A stretch of 64,000 nt of DNA from Geosiphon pyriformis (taxonomy: Eukaryota > Glomeromycota > Glomeromycetes > Archaeosporales > Geosiphonaceae): positions 746,451-810,450 of the forward strand of contig JAAOMT010000134.1 in NCBI GenBank assembly GCA_016748015.1. The letters run 5' to 3'. Positions 35,331-46,989 of this stretch are shown piece after piece; position 1 is the first letter of the stretch, and each line of letters opens with the position of its first letter. The translations under genes and the position numbers were made by a program. The notes beneath the pieces are model-generated. The model was given only the letters and a program-made list of their open reading frames with translations. It had not been told where the DNA came from and ran no database searches.

Positions 35331-37080
35331 ACCAAAACTAAACCAATCAAGGCTTCAAAAGCCACCAACTTGGACTCTAAACAGCCCACCTTAGTCATCA
35401 AAATTCTTGAGCTACTGAGACTCAGATCCAGAACAACAAAGAAAAGTGCAGGCACTACCACAGAATCATTTAAAACTATATCCAAGTTTGAATTCATATT
35501 AATGTTTATTGGGACAACTAAATGACCAAAAAAAGGAAGGGCAGTTAAAGACACCAATTCCATGCTACTAAATTTGCACACAATGCCTAAAACCTGATCA
35601 CCCAAAAGCTCTAAGAAACATTCCAAAAAGGCCAAAAAATTGTCCAAAGATGAATTGTTGATTAGGACAAGAAAAAAACCACCATCCAAACCTGAAACAC
35701 CAGAAAAAAAAACCAAAACCAGAATCAAACTGAAGACCACCAGAAAAAAATGTAGAAGAGACTACTTGAGCCCATAACTTGCCACCAAAAGCAGCAGGAT
35801 GAGAAATAGAAACATTTTTCTTGGCATATAACCTGGCCAACTAAAGATAATTCACATTAGAAGCATTTCTTTTAAAGTTTTTTTAGAAGGAGCAGACACC
35901 AAAGTGTCAGAAACATCACATTCTAAAGCTAAGTGTTCAAACTTCCCACATCTTTTACACCGAACCAAGTTCAATCTAGTCCAAGAAAGTCTCATGCCAC
36001 CAAAAATTGGTTTAGTGTAAAATACAGATTCAAGCTCATTTTCAAATTCAAAACCAATAACAGTATAGCAAGTCTGGTTGCCAGTCTCCAGAAAACGATT
36101 GATCATACAAGTTTTTCCACCAGCCCCTTCCAAAAGAGTACCAAGATTGTGCACAGTTGTTTCTACCAGCAAAGTAAACAAAAATACTCTAAAGTAATTC
36201 CTAAACATCTAAGTATTCCGATCTCTCACAGTTATAGCCACATGCACTGAGTCTTTTCCAATGAGGAATGATTATCTTAATGCCAGTTGCTTTGCCTGCT
36301 CCAATTTGGTGAATTTTACCACAGTCTTTTGCCACATTTCAATCAGCTGAATCTTGATCAACTTAATATTACCAAACTCAGATACTGTGGCGACAATCAT
36401 CTCCTTTGGTATATCTATGGGAATTTTTTTGATTACTATGACCCAATCTGAATAAATTTTTTGTTTTTTTAGATTACTGTTTATGTTAATCTCTTTTTTT
36501 TTGGCCAATAATACAGCCTTAATCATGCTCTCCTCAGAAGTAAATGTTGATCAAATAATCCCCTTAAATTTTGAAAGGGTAGTGGTTTCCCCAAAACCAT
36601 CAATTAAAGAAAAAATTTTTCTGATGAATTAAGTCTTTGCTGTTGTCAATTTCTCTTTCATAGCATTAAGATTGATATCAAGAGCAAAAGACTTATTAAC
36701 AAATACTTCAACCTGGGTTTTAATAATTTTTAGGTCAATCTATTTCTTGTTGAGAGAAATCTTAAAAGGAGGAGGAAAGAGTCCATTATTTTCATCTATG
36801 CCATAATCAATTGAGCCAAGAGGAGAGCCACAAACTAGGCCAGTATTAAATCTTTTAGCTTTAAAGGTGTTTGTCACCAAACCAAGAAGAGAATTATTGT
36901 TAGTACTAAGAAAGACATCTTCATTACTACTATTTCCAGATATGCTGTTCATGTCCGAATATACACTACTACTAGGATCAGGTTTGACTAAAGAAATATC
37001 TTTTTCATTCCCTAAATGTTTAACATTACCAACAGAAATCTTCTTTTTTTAAGAAAAAAACCTCCCAACAGGACCATAAA
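35331..37080 (-). pseudogene. LINE-A ORF1 (RRM-like domains, CCHC knuckle)
   Basis: RNA-binding ORF1 protein. Recognisable parts are an N-terminal low-complexity region with VCGSPLGSIDYGIDENN (36740-36952), a first RRM-like domain (36272-36526: SDWVIVIKKIPIDI, FGNIKLIKIQLI), a second domain (VHNLGTLLEGAGGKTCMIN) and the knuckle CKRCGKFEHLALEC (35940-35985). Near the end is the coiled KVGCLESKLVAFEALIG segment (35318-35740). Stops and frame changes throughout. Confidence 0.8.
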
Positions 37081-37265
37081 GAACTCTCTTGAGCACTTTT
37101 TTTTTGGACATAGCACTACTTGAAGCAGCAGCCAGATTTACCACAAAAGGATTATTTAATTGAGAAATGTTTGCAAGAGATAACCAATAAAACAAAAAAA
37201 ACTTCTTTTTTAAAAATGCTCTTTGGGGATTTAGTGGGAAATAAGAAAGAAAGAAGTTATTGTAA

Positions 37266-37704
37266 TTAATTATTATAATCTGAAAATTTAGTTAAACTTA
37301 AAAATTTTTGTTATTAGATTTTTTGTAAAAAACAAAAATTCAGATTGCAATAATTAATAATTTTTAATTTTTTAATTTTTTATTATTATAATTAATATTA
37401 TAAATAATTAAATAGTATATTAATTTATAAGTTAACATTTTTATATTATTGAATAAATCTAAAGATTTTGGTTATTTAAAAATTTTGTTAATTAAGTTTT
37501 TTGTATAATAAACAAAAATTTAATAATAATAACAAATAATATTTAATGTTTAACTTTTTTAATACAATAATCAATTTATTTTGATGTTTTTTCTTTTTTT
37601 AATAAATAATTTAATAAATTAATTTTATATTTTTTACTAAATAATTTGAATAATAAATTTATTAAAAATATATTTATTTTAAGTATTAAATTCTTAATTA
37701 TTAA
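37266..37704. other. AT desert between two LINE copies
   Basis: Nearly pure A/T with no recognisable element sequence. It may be older decayed transposon or original intergenic DNA. Confidence 0.65.
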
Positions 37705-38465
37705 AGTTTTTTTTATTAATATTTAACAAGTAAAGTCTAACTATTATTTAATACATATAATTAAACTAAATAACTTAAACTAAATGTAGTTTATACTTTT
37801 ATTACATATAGCCAGCCATTTAGGCCAGGCAAAACAATATTAAATATTTATATTAATATATGTACTTCTACTTAAACCAAAAAAGAAAAAACATAGTTTG
37901 TATCTATTAAAGCTAATTATAAAATATTTTATTATATTAAGTAACTAAATTATCTTATCTAATAACATATACACTATACAACAAAACAAATCTAAAACCA
38001 AATTACTATCTTTGACTAATCCAGCTTTCTTCATTTTTATTCTATACTTAAACTTTATAAGCCAAATCTTAGTGCAATATAATTTAACTAAATGTTTTAC
38101 ATACTTAATAAAAACAGAAACAGCTTTTATCCTCTTATAAAAAACTGTAACAATCTCAACACACTAGTCTTTTAACACAAAATTTTTGCAAATTGTTATG
38201 TATAAATTCATATTTAAAAAACACTAAGAAAATATTTACAGAATAACAGAAAAAGATAAATAGTAAACACTTATCAATAATACTTATATTATATAAGTTT
38301 TCTTCAAAATTTTTACTTGAATGCCATTATTTCTAGTACAAATAAAAACATGATTAGATAATTCTACTTTACTATACAATAAACATAATATATTATAATA
38401 TGCTTTGTCATATAATCTCTTTTTAATTGCTACTAGTAGCTATTATTACAAGTGCTTATTTAAGG
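37705..38465 (-). mobile_element. LINE copy D, 3' fragment
   Basis: Plus-strand similarity to 51300-52050: the shared tail (ATATAGCCAGCCATTT at about 37806), a segment near 38020 (AATCCAGCTTTCTTCAT) matching the ORF2 end, and the ACATGATTAGATAAT / ACAATAAACATAATATAT stretch matching 51930-51970. It contains only the end of ORF2 and the 3' UTR, and it stops at the E4 LTR. The sense strand is minus; very AT-shifted. Confidence 0.7.
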
Positions 38466-39234
38466 TGTTAGAACAAATAACAAATTTGTAACTTGGTGTT
38501 CAATAGTTAAGAATGTTGGTAATTTCTGAAAGTTTTGGAGTCTAAAGATTTTTGTTGAGTTCTTTATATAATAAACAGAAATTCAATTAATGGTTTCTTT
38601 TATAAATTTTCAGTATAATGAGTTTATTTTAACAATTATACATTTCTGATAAGTTATTCTTAAATTTTTATTCTTGTTTCTGAATTTTCTATCAGGCTAT
38701 TTTTAACATTAATTACTTAATACTTAATTTTTTTAATTAATTAGTAGACAACAAAGAAATAAAACAAAATAAAAATAAAATAAAATAAAAAAATTAAAAA
38801 TTAGTATTCTATTAATAACCATAATCAAGAGTTATTGGTTCAGTATAATTAAGTATTAGATTTTATTAACATAAAGTATTAATAGTATAGAATATATTAA
38901 TATTTTTTTAATTAAGTAATGATAATATGAATTTAGATAATAATAAATATTTATTAATATAAGTATAATTTTATTTTAAGTTATAGAAAAACTATTTTTT
39001 AAACAAAGAAGTATTGTTGTTCTGAACTGAATTGTTTGTCTTTTTTGCTTTTAATACTCTTACTATATATACATAATTCGTGTTATATAAAATTTCTTAA
39101 AATCTTTTAATTTCTTTAAAAAAAATTCTGGAATTCTGGAATTTTAAAATCTTGCAATTTTTCTTTTTTATTATATTTATTTCTAATTGGCTATTTTATT
39201 TACTTATTATAATTTTTAATTTTTATGAATAATA
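38466..39234 (-). repeat. E4 3' LTR (decayed)
   Basis: TGTTAGAACAAATAACAAA...GAATAATA aligns over its length with E3 LTRs, including the GTAACTTGGTG arm, the TATATATACATA promoter region and the GGAATTCTGGAATT array. It is strongly AT-shifted. Confidence 0.85.
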
Positions 39235-39921
39235 TTATTCTTTTTTTTTAATATTGAGCTTTATTAAAATTTTCTAAATTTTTCTCTTAGATTAGCTTTA
39301 GAACTTTTTTCTCAAGAATTGTTTTTGTAATTCTGGTTTGCAATTCTTCAAATTAGATATTGGTTAATTTTCTCAGTTGATTGATAGTTACTGTACTTAT
39401 TTTTGGGTGTAGTAATATTTTTAACCAATTCTGAAATCTTATTTATAGTCAGTAGATAACTTTTATATATGTGAATAAATTGTTTTTTTCCATAACTTGT
39501 TTAATTTGTTGTACTATAGTTGAATTAAATATTCTTTTGGTCTTATTTGTGTATAAGTTCTGAATATTTATTTTTTGTTTTTAATTGATAGTAACAGAAG
39601 TTTTTAAAAATTTGTTGTGTTTATTAATTCTAATTTTCTAAAATAAATTCTTTATTTGGTATTAATATTCTTGAAGTTTCTAATATCTTTTCTACTTTTC
39701 TTATTATTTTGTCTACTGGATTTTCAAAAGTATGATATCTGAGATATTGTTTTTTACTTTAAAATCTTTAAGTTATTTTCTTGTCTTTATATTGTATTGT
39801 TTGTTTATTAATAATAACTTTAAGACTTAATTTCTGATGTTAGATAAGTTATAAAAATTATTGTGTGACTGAGTGAATATTGTTAGTAATTTTTATTTTT
39901 ATTATTACTTTTATTACATGT
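39235..39921 (-). pseudogene. E4 C-terminal Pol extension remnant
   Basis: Matches 40784-41470 of E3 in order (polypurine tract region, then TTGAGC..., then the segment rich in TGTTGTA). Cut at 39921 by E3; ATGT (39918-39921) is E3's duplicated target. Confidence 0.7.
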
Positions 39922-40770
39922 TGTTACAGGTAATTATTTCTGCTGTTGAATTAAATAACAAACCTGTAACTTGGTGCTTAAAAGCTATTTCCGTGGATGA
40001 GATTCTGCAAGTGTTGTATCTGAAGGTTTTGGTGGAGTCCTTTGTATAATGGACAGAGATTCAATAGTGTTAATAGTAGATGTATCTTTCCAAAAGTTTT
40101 TCCAATTTCTTTCTTAGCGTGGTGGCCGGATTTAATCTGGCAGTCATGCCTTTCTGGTAAGCTATCTAATAATATATAAAATCCTACCCTTATTTTTGGG
40201 CCTTTTACCAGGCTATCCTTGACATCAATAATTCAGTGTTTAATTTTTTAATCAATTAGTATACAACAACAAAATCAAAAAAAGAAAAAAAATAAAATAA
40301 AGAAAATAAAATAAAGAAAATAGAGAAAATAAGCCAAGGCAATTTGGTATGTTAGTATCTCATCAATAGCCATGATCAAGAGCTATTGTTCTAGCATGAT
40401 CAAGTATCAATTATTATCAACATAAAGTATTGATAGTGGAGAGTGGGTTGAGATATGAAATAATCATTTATTTGATAATTGAGAACTGAAATGTTGCTTA
40501 GATTAAATCTAAACTGATAGGTTTGTTTTTTCAGCTTCTAATCCTGTTGCTATATATACATAATTGAGATTCCTCAATTTCTTGATTCTTCATGACAGGA
40601 ATCTTGGAATTTCTGGAATCCTGTAATTTCTTTAAAAGGAATTCTGGAATTCTGGAATCTTGCGATTCCTCGTTGGGGAATCCTGAAATTCCACATTTAC
40701 TACATCTACCTCTGATTGGCTAATATCTACTGACTAATAATATTATATTTCCTATATTCTATAAGTAACA
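39922..40770 (-). repeat. E3 3' LTR
   Basis: 849 nt, TGTTACAGG...AAGTAACA on the plus strand. U3 array about 40565-40695, TATA-like near 40550, U5 arm 39966-39978. The polypurine tract (read on minus: AAGGAGGGAATAA) is at 40771-40783. Confidence 0.93.
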
Positions 40771-40783
40771 TTATTCCCTCCTT

Positions 40784-41512
40784 TTAATATTGAGCTCCGT
40801 CGAAATCTAATTCATTTAATTCTTCCTCTTGAAGTATTTTCTGAATTTCATTTTTGAGAATTATTTGTGTTATTTGAGTTCGTAATTTTTCAAATTGAGC
40901 ATTAGTGATTTTTCCCAATTGATTACTGGTAACTGTATTTATTGCTTTGTTAAGTAAGATTTCTGGTCAATTCTGAAATGCTGTGTGTATTCGGTATATA
41001 GCTCGAACTTGTGTGGATAAGCTGTTTTTTTCCCACAAAATGTTCTAGTTGTTGTAGTATTGTTGTGTTGAATAACCACTTTGTTTTATCCATATATAAG
41101 TTCTGGATATTCATGTGTTGTCCCAAGTAAAAATAACAATAGTTTTTTGGAAATTGTTATATCCACTAAGTCCAAGTTTCCCTGATAAGTTCTTGGTGTA
41201 ATCCGACTATTTGTTGTTCTTTCATGGCCAATTTTATCTTAGTCATGATCTTGTCAACCATGTTTTCAAGTCTTTTCTGTGCTTTGTTTTGTGGTATTTT
41301 TGCCGTATTTTTGTAATGAATGGTTTGTTAATTGATGGTAATTTCCATCTTCTGGTGTTGGATTAATTGAAAAATTTGTTGGGCTAGTGAATGGATATTG
41401 TCCATAATCTCCATTTTTCTGTTCTTTTCTGTTATGTCAACCATGTTCTTATATATTCTTTTGTTGATCAATTGGACGTGTTGTTGTCAATGATAATAAT
41501 TGGTTCCAAATT
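40784..41512 (-). pseudogene. E3 C-terminal Pol extension
   Basis: Homologue of the E2 and E1 extension, with stop TAA at 40784-40786 right before the polypurine tract. Visible pieces include a GAQY end, a Leu/Gln-rich helical stretch and the NIQNLY motif region (about 41080-41120). Several stops and frame changes. Function unknown. Confidence 0.6.
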
Positions 41513-42628
41513 TCATGGAATTTCATCTAATTGGACTAGTATTCTCTGTACTCCTAATTGTGGAATATTACTGATAGATAATGATGCTATATGATAGTAT
41601 GGTTTCAGTCGATCTCCATGTACTACTTTGGTTAAAATTTTGTTATCCAGTCTTAATTTGTAAGCTTCATTTTCTAGAATTTCTTCTATGTGAAATGGTC
41701 CATCCCATTTGGGGTCAAATTTTCCACTCCATTGTTTTTCCGCTTTGGTACAATGTAAAAGTACTTTGTCTCCAATCTTGAATTCAATTGGTTTGTCTAG
41801 TAGTTGACTATTGTGTCTTTTTTTCTGTTTCTCTTGTGATCTTTGAATATTATCAGCTGTTCTTTTTTGTTTGTTTTCTAATGTTTCCATTAAATCATAT
41901 GTTCTTCTCAGCAATATTTTTTGAAAATTTTTTTCTGTTATTGGTTCAGCTGGATATGTATTAATTTCTCTTTCTACTGGTAATGTTGCTGTTCTACCGT
42001 ACACTAATTCAAATGGTGTTGCTTGTGTAGTATTTTGCTTCATTGTCCAATAAACAAATAATACTAATGGTATGAACAAATCCCATTCATCTTGGTTTTC
42101 TTGGCTGAGTTTGGCAATTGCTTCACACAATGTTCTGTTAAATCTTTCGACTAATCTGTTGGTTTGTGGATGATATGGTGATGATAATGGTCTCTTAATT
42201 CTGAATCTTTGGCTCAATTCTGTTAATGTTCTGTTCACAAAATAAGTTCCTTGGTCTGATAATAATTCTTTTGAACATCCATGTTGACAGATCAAATTCT
42301 GATGAATGAATTCAGCAACGGATTCTGCATCTGCTCTTTGAATTGCTTTCACCTCTGGCCATTTAGTGACTACTGCTATGTACCTGTTTCCTCCACTGGT
42401 AATTGTTAATGGTCCAACTAAATCAATTCCAACATGGTCAAATAATTGTTCTACTTTGATTGGTCTTAATGGTTTACTGGGTTTCATATCTCCTCTTTGT
42501 TGACAAGCATCACAATTTTGAACATATTGGATGATGTCTGGATACATTGATGGCCAATAGTATCTTTTTCTGGTTCTTTCCATAGTTGCTTCTTTGTGAA
42601 AATGTCCTGCTGTTGGATTTGAGTACAT
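41513..42628 (-). pseudogene. E3 integrase
   Basis: 371 codons open. HHCC is damaged at the first His (MYSNPTAGH), CDACQ kept. Core: GIDLVGPL (Asp), LLSDQGTYF (Asp), TNRLVERFN (Glu). Four residues corresponding to MDYL before TKWPE in E2 are deleted in frame, in the core beta-sheet. C-terminus is complete: FKIGDKVLLH, WDGPFHIEEIL, VVHGDRLKPYYH. A likely inactive enzyme despite the open frame. Confidence 0.92.
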
Positions 42629-42959
42629 GTTAAATAATATTGTCTCTTTTTCTGGTTCTGTAACTACTCTGGTTAGTTGATCTGGATTTTTTCTATTTTT
42701 CTAATAAAGTATATTTTAGTGGGTGATAAAATATTTTGATTGTTGTTTGATACTTTTTCGTTCCATTTGAGATAAATTTTTCTTGAACTGTTGAGTGTTT
42801 ATATAATGTTGCAGTTGTTAATATTTTTGTATGTTCATCTTTTGTTTTTGTTTTTTTTTTTGTTTTTTTTTTGTTGGTATTGTTCTGGTTTTGTTATATT
42901 TTTGTGTTAAAATGTTCTTAGATTTGTCTTATTCACAATAAACTGTCAGCATTTCCGTT

Positions 42960-43440
42960 GTTTTTTCCCTTTTTATAATGTATAGCATAATTGTATGGTG
43001 TGAGTGCCATTTTCTATCTTGACTGTCTTCTATCTCCAAATTCTTGTTTTTGGAGTAATGTTAATTCCTTGTGATCTGTGTATACTTCAAACTTCTGGCT
43101 CAAGTATTCTTTCCATTTCATGACTGCCCAGTATATTGCTAAGTGTTCTTGTTCCGGTGTTCCATAGTTCTTTTCGGCTGGTGTTAAATCTTTGCTGGCA
43201 TATGCTACTAGATGTTCTCTGCTGTCTGGTCCTCTTTGAGATAATACTGCTCCCAATGCTTGGCCAGATGCATTGGTAGTAATGATGAATGATTTGTTGT
43301 GATCTGGGTAGATCAGTACTGGAGCTTGAATGAACTTTCTTTTGAGAATATCAAAAGCTTTTTGTTGACTTTTTGTCCATTCATATTTGGTATTTTTGGT
43401 TTGCAAATTATTGAGTGGTTGAGCTATCTTTGAAAAGTTC
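42960..43440 (-). pseudogene. E3 RNase H
   Basis: Same open frame as the RT end (43014-43877). TTNASGQALGAVLSQ has Asn where E2 has Asp, EQEHLAIYW keeps Glu, and VYTDHKELT keeps Asp. So one catalytic acid is lost. The 42629-42960 stretch is the Asn/Lys/Thr-rich spacer before integrase. Confidence 0.85.
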
Positions 43441-44290
43441 TTTATAAAGCATTGATAATAGCTCATGAATTCCAAGAATGATTTCAATTCAGTCATATTG
43501 GTTGGTACTGAAAAGTTCTTTACTATCTCTATTTTCTCTGGATCTATTTTAATGCCATCTTTGCTGACTATGTGTCCCAAGAATTTTAGCTCTGTCTTGC
43601 CAAAAAAACACTTTGTTGCATTTAATTTTAGTCCTGCTCTTCTTAGTCTTTTGAACACTTGTTGAAGATGATGAAGATGATCATCAAATGTTTTTGAGAA
43701 TACGTTGGTATTGTCCAAGTATACAATTACTGATTTCCACAATAAGCCAGTATAGATGATTTTCATTAGCCATTGGAAAGTGACTAGTGCATTGGTTAAA
43801 CCGAATGGCATTACTTCAAATTCAAAATTCCCTTCTCTTATGGTGAATGCCATCTTCTCTTTGTTAGCTGGATCCATGGCTACTTGTCAGTAACCACTAT
43901 CTAAGTCTAACATTGAGAACCATTTGTTTCTGCCAAAAGCATCGAATAATTCCTGGATTCGTGGAGTTGGGTAATTGTCTTCACAAGTAACTCCATTGAG
44001 CTTTCTATAATCCACACAAAATCAGATCTTTCCATTCTTCTTATGGACAAGTACCACTGGTGATGACCATGGACTTATTGATGGCTAAATTAGCCCATTG
44101 TCAAGCATTCGGTTTATCTCTTAACAAATAATCTCATGGTTGACTGGTGGCACTCTGTATGTTTTTTGTTTAATTGGCATTGTATCTCCAGTCTTGATCT
44201 GATGCTGAATAATGTTAGTTCAGCCAAACTCATTTTCACTGGCAAAGATGTCATTAAACTAGTTGAGCAACATCTTGAGTTACATATGTT
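43441..44290 (-). pseudogene. E3 reverse transcriptase
   Basis: Motifs HKKNGKI, FCVDYRKLNG, MLDLDSGY (Asp of motif A) and VIVYLDNTNVFSK, with motif C YLDN instead of YLDD. MPFGLTNALVTFQ is well kept. Stops at about 43886, 44023, 44085, 44122 and 44222. Confidence 0.88.
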
Positions 44291-44641
44291 GAAGTGGATC
44301 TAAGTTTCCCATGTTCATTTGTTCCAATTGTTCTGGTTAGAGCAAATAACATTTACTTCGTCTGTATATTGTTTGTGATGTGATATTGACATATCCACAA
44401 AGTTGTGGAAAGTCTGGAATGGAGTTCAGTGGTTGATCCTCTATTTCAGTGTTTAAGTATCCAATAATGGTTCCAGCTGGTATTTCTATGACATTTCCTG
44501 TATTGTTGTAAATGAAAATTTTGATGTGGCTGTAATCTTTGGTTGATATATAGAAATTGATGAGTTCAACTTCTCTTGATTTACAAAGACTGGCTTCTGC
44601 TTCAAAAATTTGTGCTTGGTTTTTTTCCTTTTTTTCTATTG

Positions 44642-45400
44642 CTAATATGTACTGGTTATATGATGAAATGGAAATAGCTTGACTGGTTGAGATAATTTCT
44701 TCTTGCCAACAATTTTTTCCTCCGTTATGTTAACTAGTACATCTATTCTACCCATTGATTCAAATCCCTGTATTCTTCTTACTGTTATTCCTAATTCCTC
44801 CCTCTTTCCCACTGATACTAACTGAGCTACTCTAACCAGAAGCAGGAATATTGCCTGTGCTATTTTTTCGTTGGGCTCTATTATATAGGCCTTTTCTGAG
44901 TCATTTTGTAGCATAGCAATGATATTTCCTACATATCCCATGTTAATTATTCCTCCTCTTATATTAATCTTTCTTTTTGCTAAACTACTCTTAAATGCTA
45001 ATTGAACCATGGTTGTTGCTGGAATTTTTAGTGCTACTTTCAGATCAATGCAAGTGCATGAATGTGGTTCTAATTTGATAGCCTCTTTTCCTGGATACTT
45101 CAGATCAAACCCTGCATTCGTATCATGCATACGTTCTGACATAATACATTCCCCATTGTCACTATACCATTTCAACTCTTGTTCTTTGGAGAGATCTAAT
45201 AGTGCAATGTATTGTTCATAGTTTAAATTGGGGTTTAAATCATCTTTGTTGTCATTGCCATTTTGAACAGAGCTGGAACTGGTGTTTTTGTTGTCATTGT
45301 CAGAGTCTGGATCACGATTGATCAGCGATTCTGATTCCAATGCACAGCTACTGATTGGTTTTTCTTCTTCAAGAATCGTGTAGATCATGCATGGTAGTGG
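44642..45400 (-). pseudogene. E3 dUTPase
   Basis: Within a 396-codon open frame. Motif I NAGFDLKYPG, II FKSSLAKR, III GGIINMGYVGNI (catalytic Asp changed to Asn, Tyr and Gly kept), IV VRVAQLV, V RRIQGFESMGR. Retention of the overall sequence with loss of the key Asp suggests recent decay. Confidence 0.88.
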
Positions 45401-46398
45401 ATTGTAAATGAGATCACAATTGTCACAATATTCAAAGTCACTGGGAATTAAACAATAGTAACACAGTCTCATATTTAACTGTGCTAGCCATTGTTCTTGC
45501 TTTTCTCTAGTGGGTGGCAAGTTTTGGTAGTGTTTATAAAACTTTTCTGGTTCCAGAAAATTTATGACTGGCTCTGTATCCCAGTTAAGCTCGATGGGTT
45601 TTGGTGGGTTGTTTTTAATTGTCCTGATTTCTTTTGGCAATGTGCCTTCAATTTTGGTAATTGCCATCCGCCATAATTTATCGTCGTTGTGTGGACAATT
45701 GTCCAATTGTTGTACAGCTTTTCTCCAGGCGGCTTCTATGGGTGTTCCTTTCTCGACCCAGTCGCTGATGAGGATTATGTATTGGCAGAACACATCGCAC
45801 GTTTCTCCTCTCCCCAGAATATCATTCCACATTCCTTTGTTAAGGAGAGTTTCTCCACAGACTATACATGGTGTATTATCCTATTTTCCCATTTGTTTTG
45901 GTTTTCCAAAATGTTCGATATGGCATGCGTGGCAATAAAACTTGGTTGTCATCTGATATTCTTCATTGTTGCCACAGCATGCACCCATTGACAACAATTT
46001 TTTGCTGCAATCCACGCATATCAGTTTGGGTTGGCGATAGGTCAATGATTGTTGTTGACCGTAAGTGTATGGGATATAAGTGTTGTTGGCTTGAGTGTTT
46101 TCTTTCTCCTTTTCTTTTCCTTTTCTTCTTTCCACTTCCAATTCGATGGTTCTTCCTGTTTGTTGTCAGTCCAGGTCAAATCATCTGTTTTCCAGGTCAG
46201 TTTTTTTTTTTGCTTTTTCTTAGAGTTGTTATTCCACGAGAGTATTGGTGGTAGCTCGTTGTGGTTGGCGTTGGCCCAAGAGACTTGATAAGCTTCCCAG
46301 GTAGGTTTCTCTTTCTTTTCCTCCAGTTTGATCAATAGTTTCTCTTTTGGAGAAGTCTTAAAATGGCCACATGTGGCCAGTATATGTATGTATTGGCC
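45401..46398 (-). pseudogene. E3 Cys-rich putative Zn domains and WEAYQVSW linker
   Basis: The linker (46042-46335) has WEAYQVSWANAN and LSWNNN repeats. The Cys part (45881-46030 and on) has CVDCSKKLLSMGACC, YCHAC and an ETCDVFC-type pair. After a helical part comes LCYYCLIPSDFEYCDNCD (about 45410-45475), a CxxC...CxxC ribbon directly before the dUTPase. It is the best preserved copy of this domain in the window. Function unknown. Confidence 0.75.
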
Positions 46399-46974
46399 CT
46401 AATATGTTAGTTGGAGTTCCTGAGTGTTCCAGTCTAACGTTGCGTTGACTTTGGATAGCCAGTCATTACCAACGAGAGCTTGGTATTGAGTGACTTCTAT
46501 CACTAGAACTTTAATGGGAGTCACAATGCCATTGACTTCGAAAGGGAAGTCATTAATTTTGCCGATTGGAGTTTTGGTTGCTCCATCGGCTGTGATGATT
46601 CTGGTGCTGGCAGTTTGATTAACTCGGTGACCTAATTGATCCATGAGTTGTCGTGTGATGATGCTGTCTGCTGAACTGCTGTTAAGAATTAATTTGATGG
46701 ATTGTCCCTCGACTTTGGCATCAGTGTACATCACAGTGATTGGTTTGGCTTCAAGAGTGACTTCACTAAATAATGGCGTTGTAGTTGTTTCCTCAAATTT
46801 GAATGAGAATATAGAAGCCAAAGACTTGTCTTCAGTGATAGTAGCAGGTGAGATATTACTGGTAAGTGGTTGGTTTTGAACGAATGCCAGGTTATTAGTT
46901 GAGGCGTCTTCTGGGGTAACCAAGAGACTTAAATAGTTCTGGAAATTCAGGTTCTGGAGTTGACCAGCACCCAA
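46399..46974 (-). pseudogene. E3 aspartic protease
   Basis: 191 codons open, ending at the DWNTQELQLTY boundary. The active-site segment is LILNSSSADSIITRQ (DSG now NSS). The rest (TPIGKINDFPFEVNG, VLVIEVTQYQALVGNDWL) is nearly identical to E2. Confidence 0.87.
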
Positions 46975-46989
46975 ATTCCACTGGCGTAA

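Larger units (their letters stand above)
34750..37265 (-). mobile_element. Old LINE (copy A), 5' part: ORF1 and start of APE
   Basis: Continuation of 9330-13621 beyond E1. At the left end APE frames run into the E1 LTR; to the right is ORF1. The 5' end near 37265 aligns with the 5' end of the younger LINE (58048): both end in a GGATTT...GAAAGAAAGAAG motif. Confidence 0.88.
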
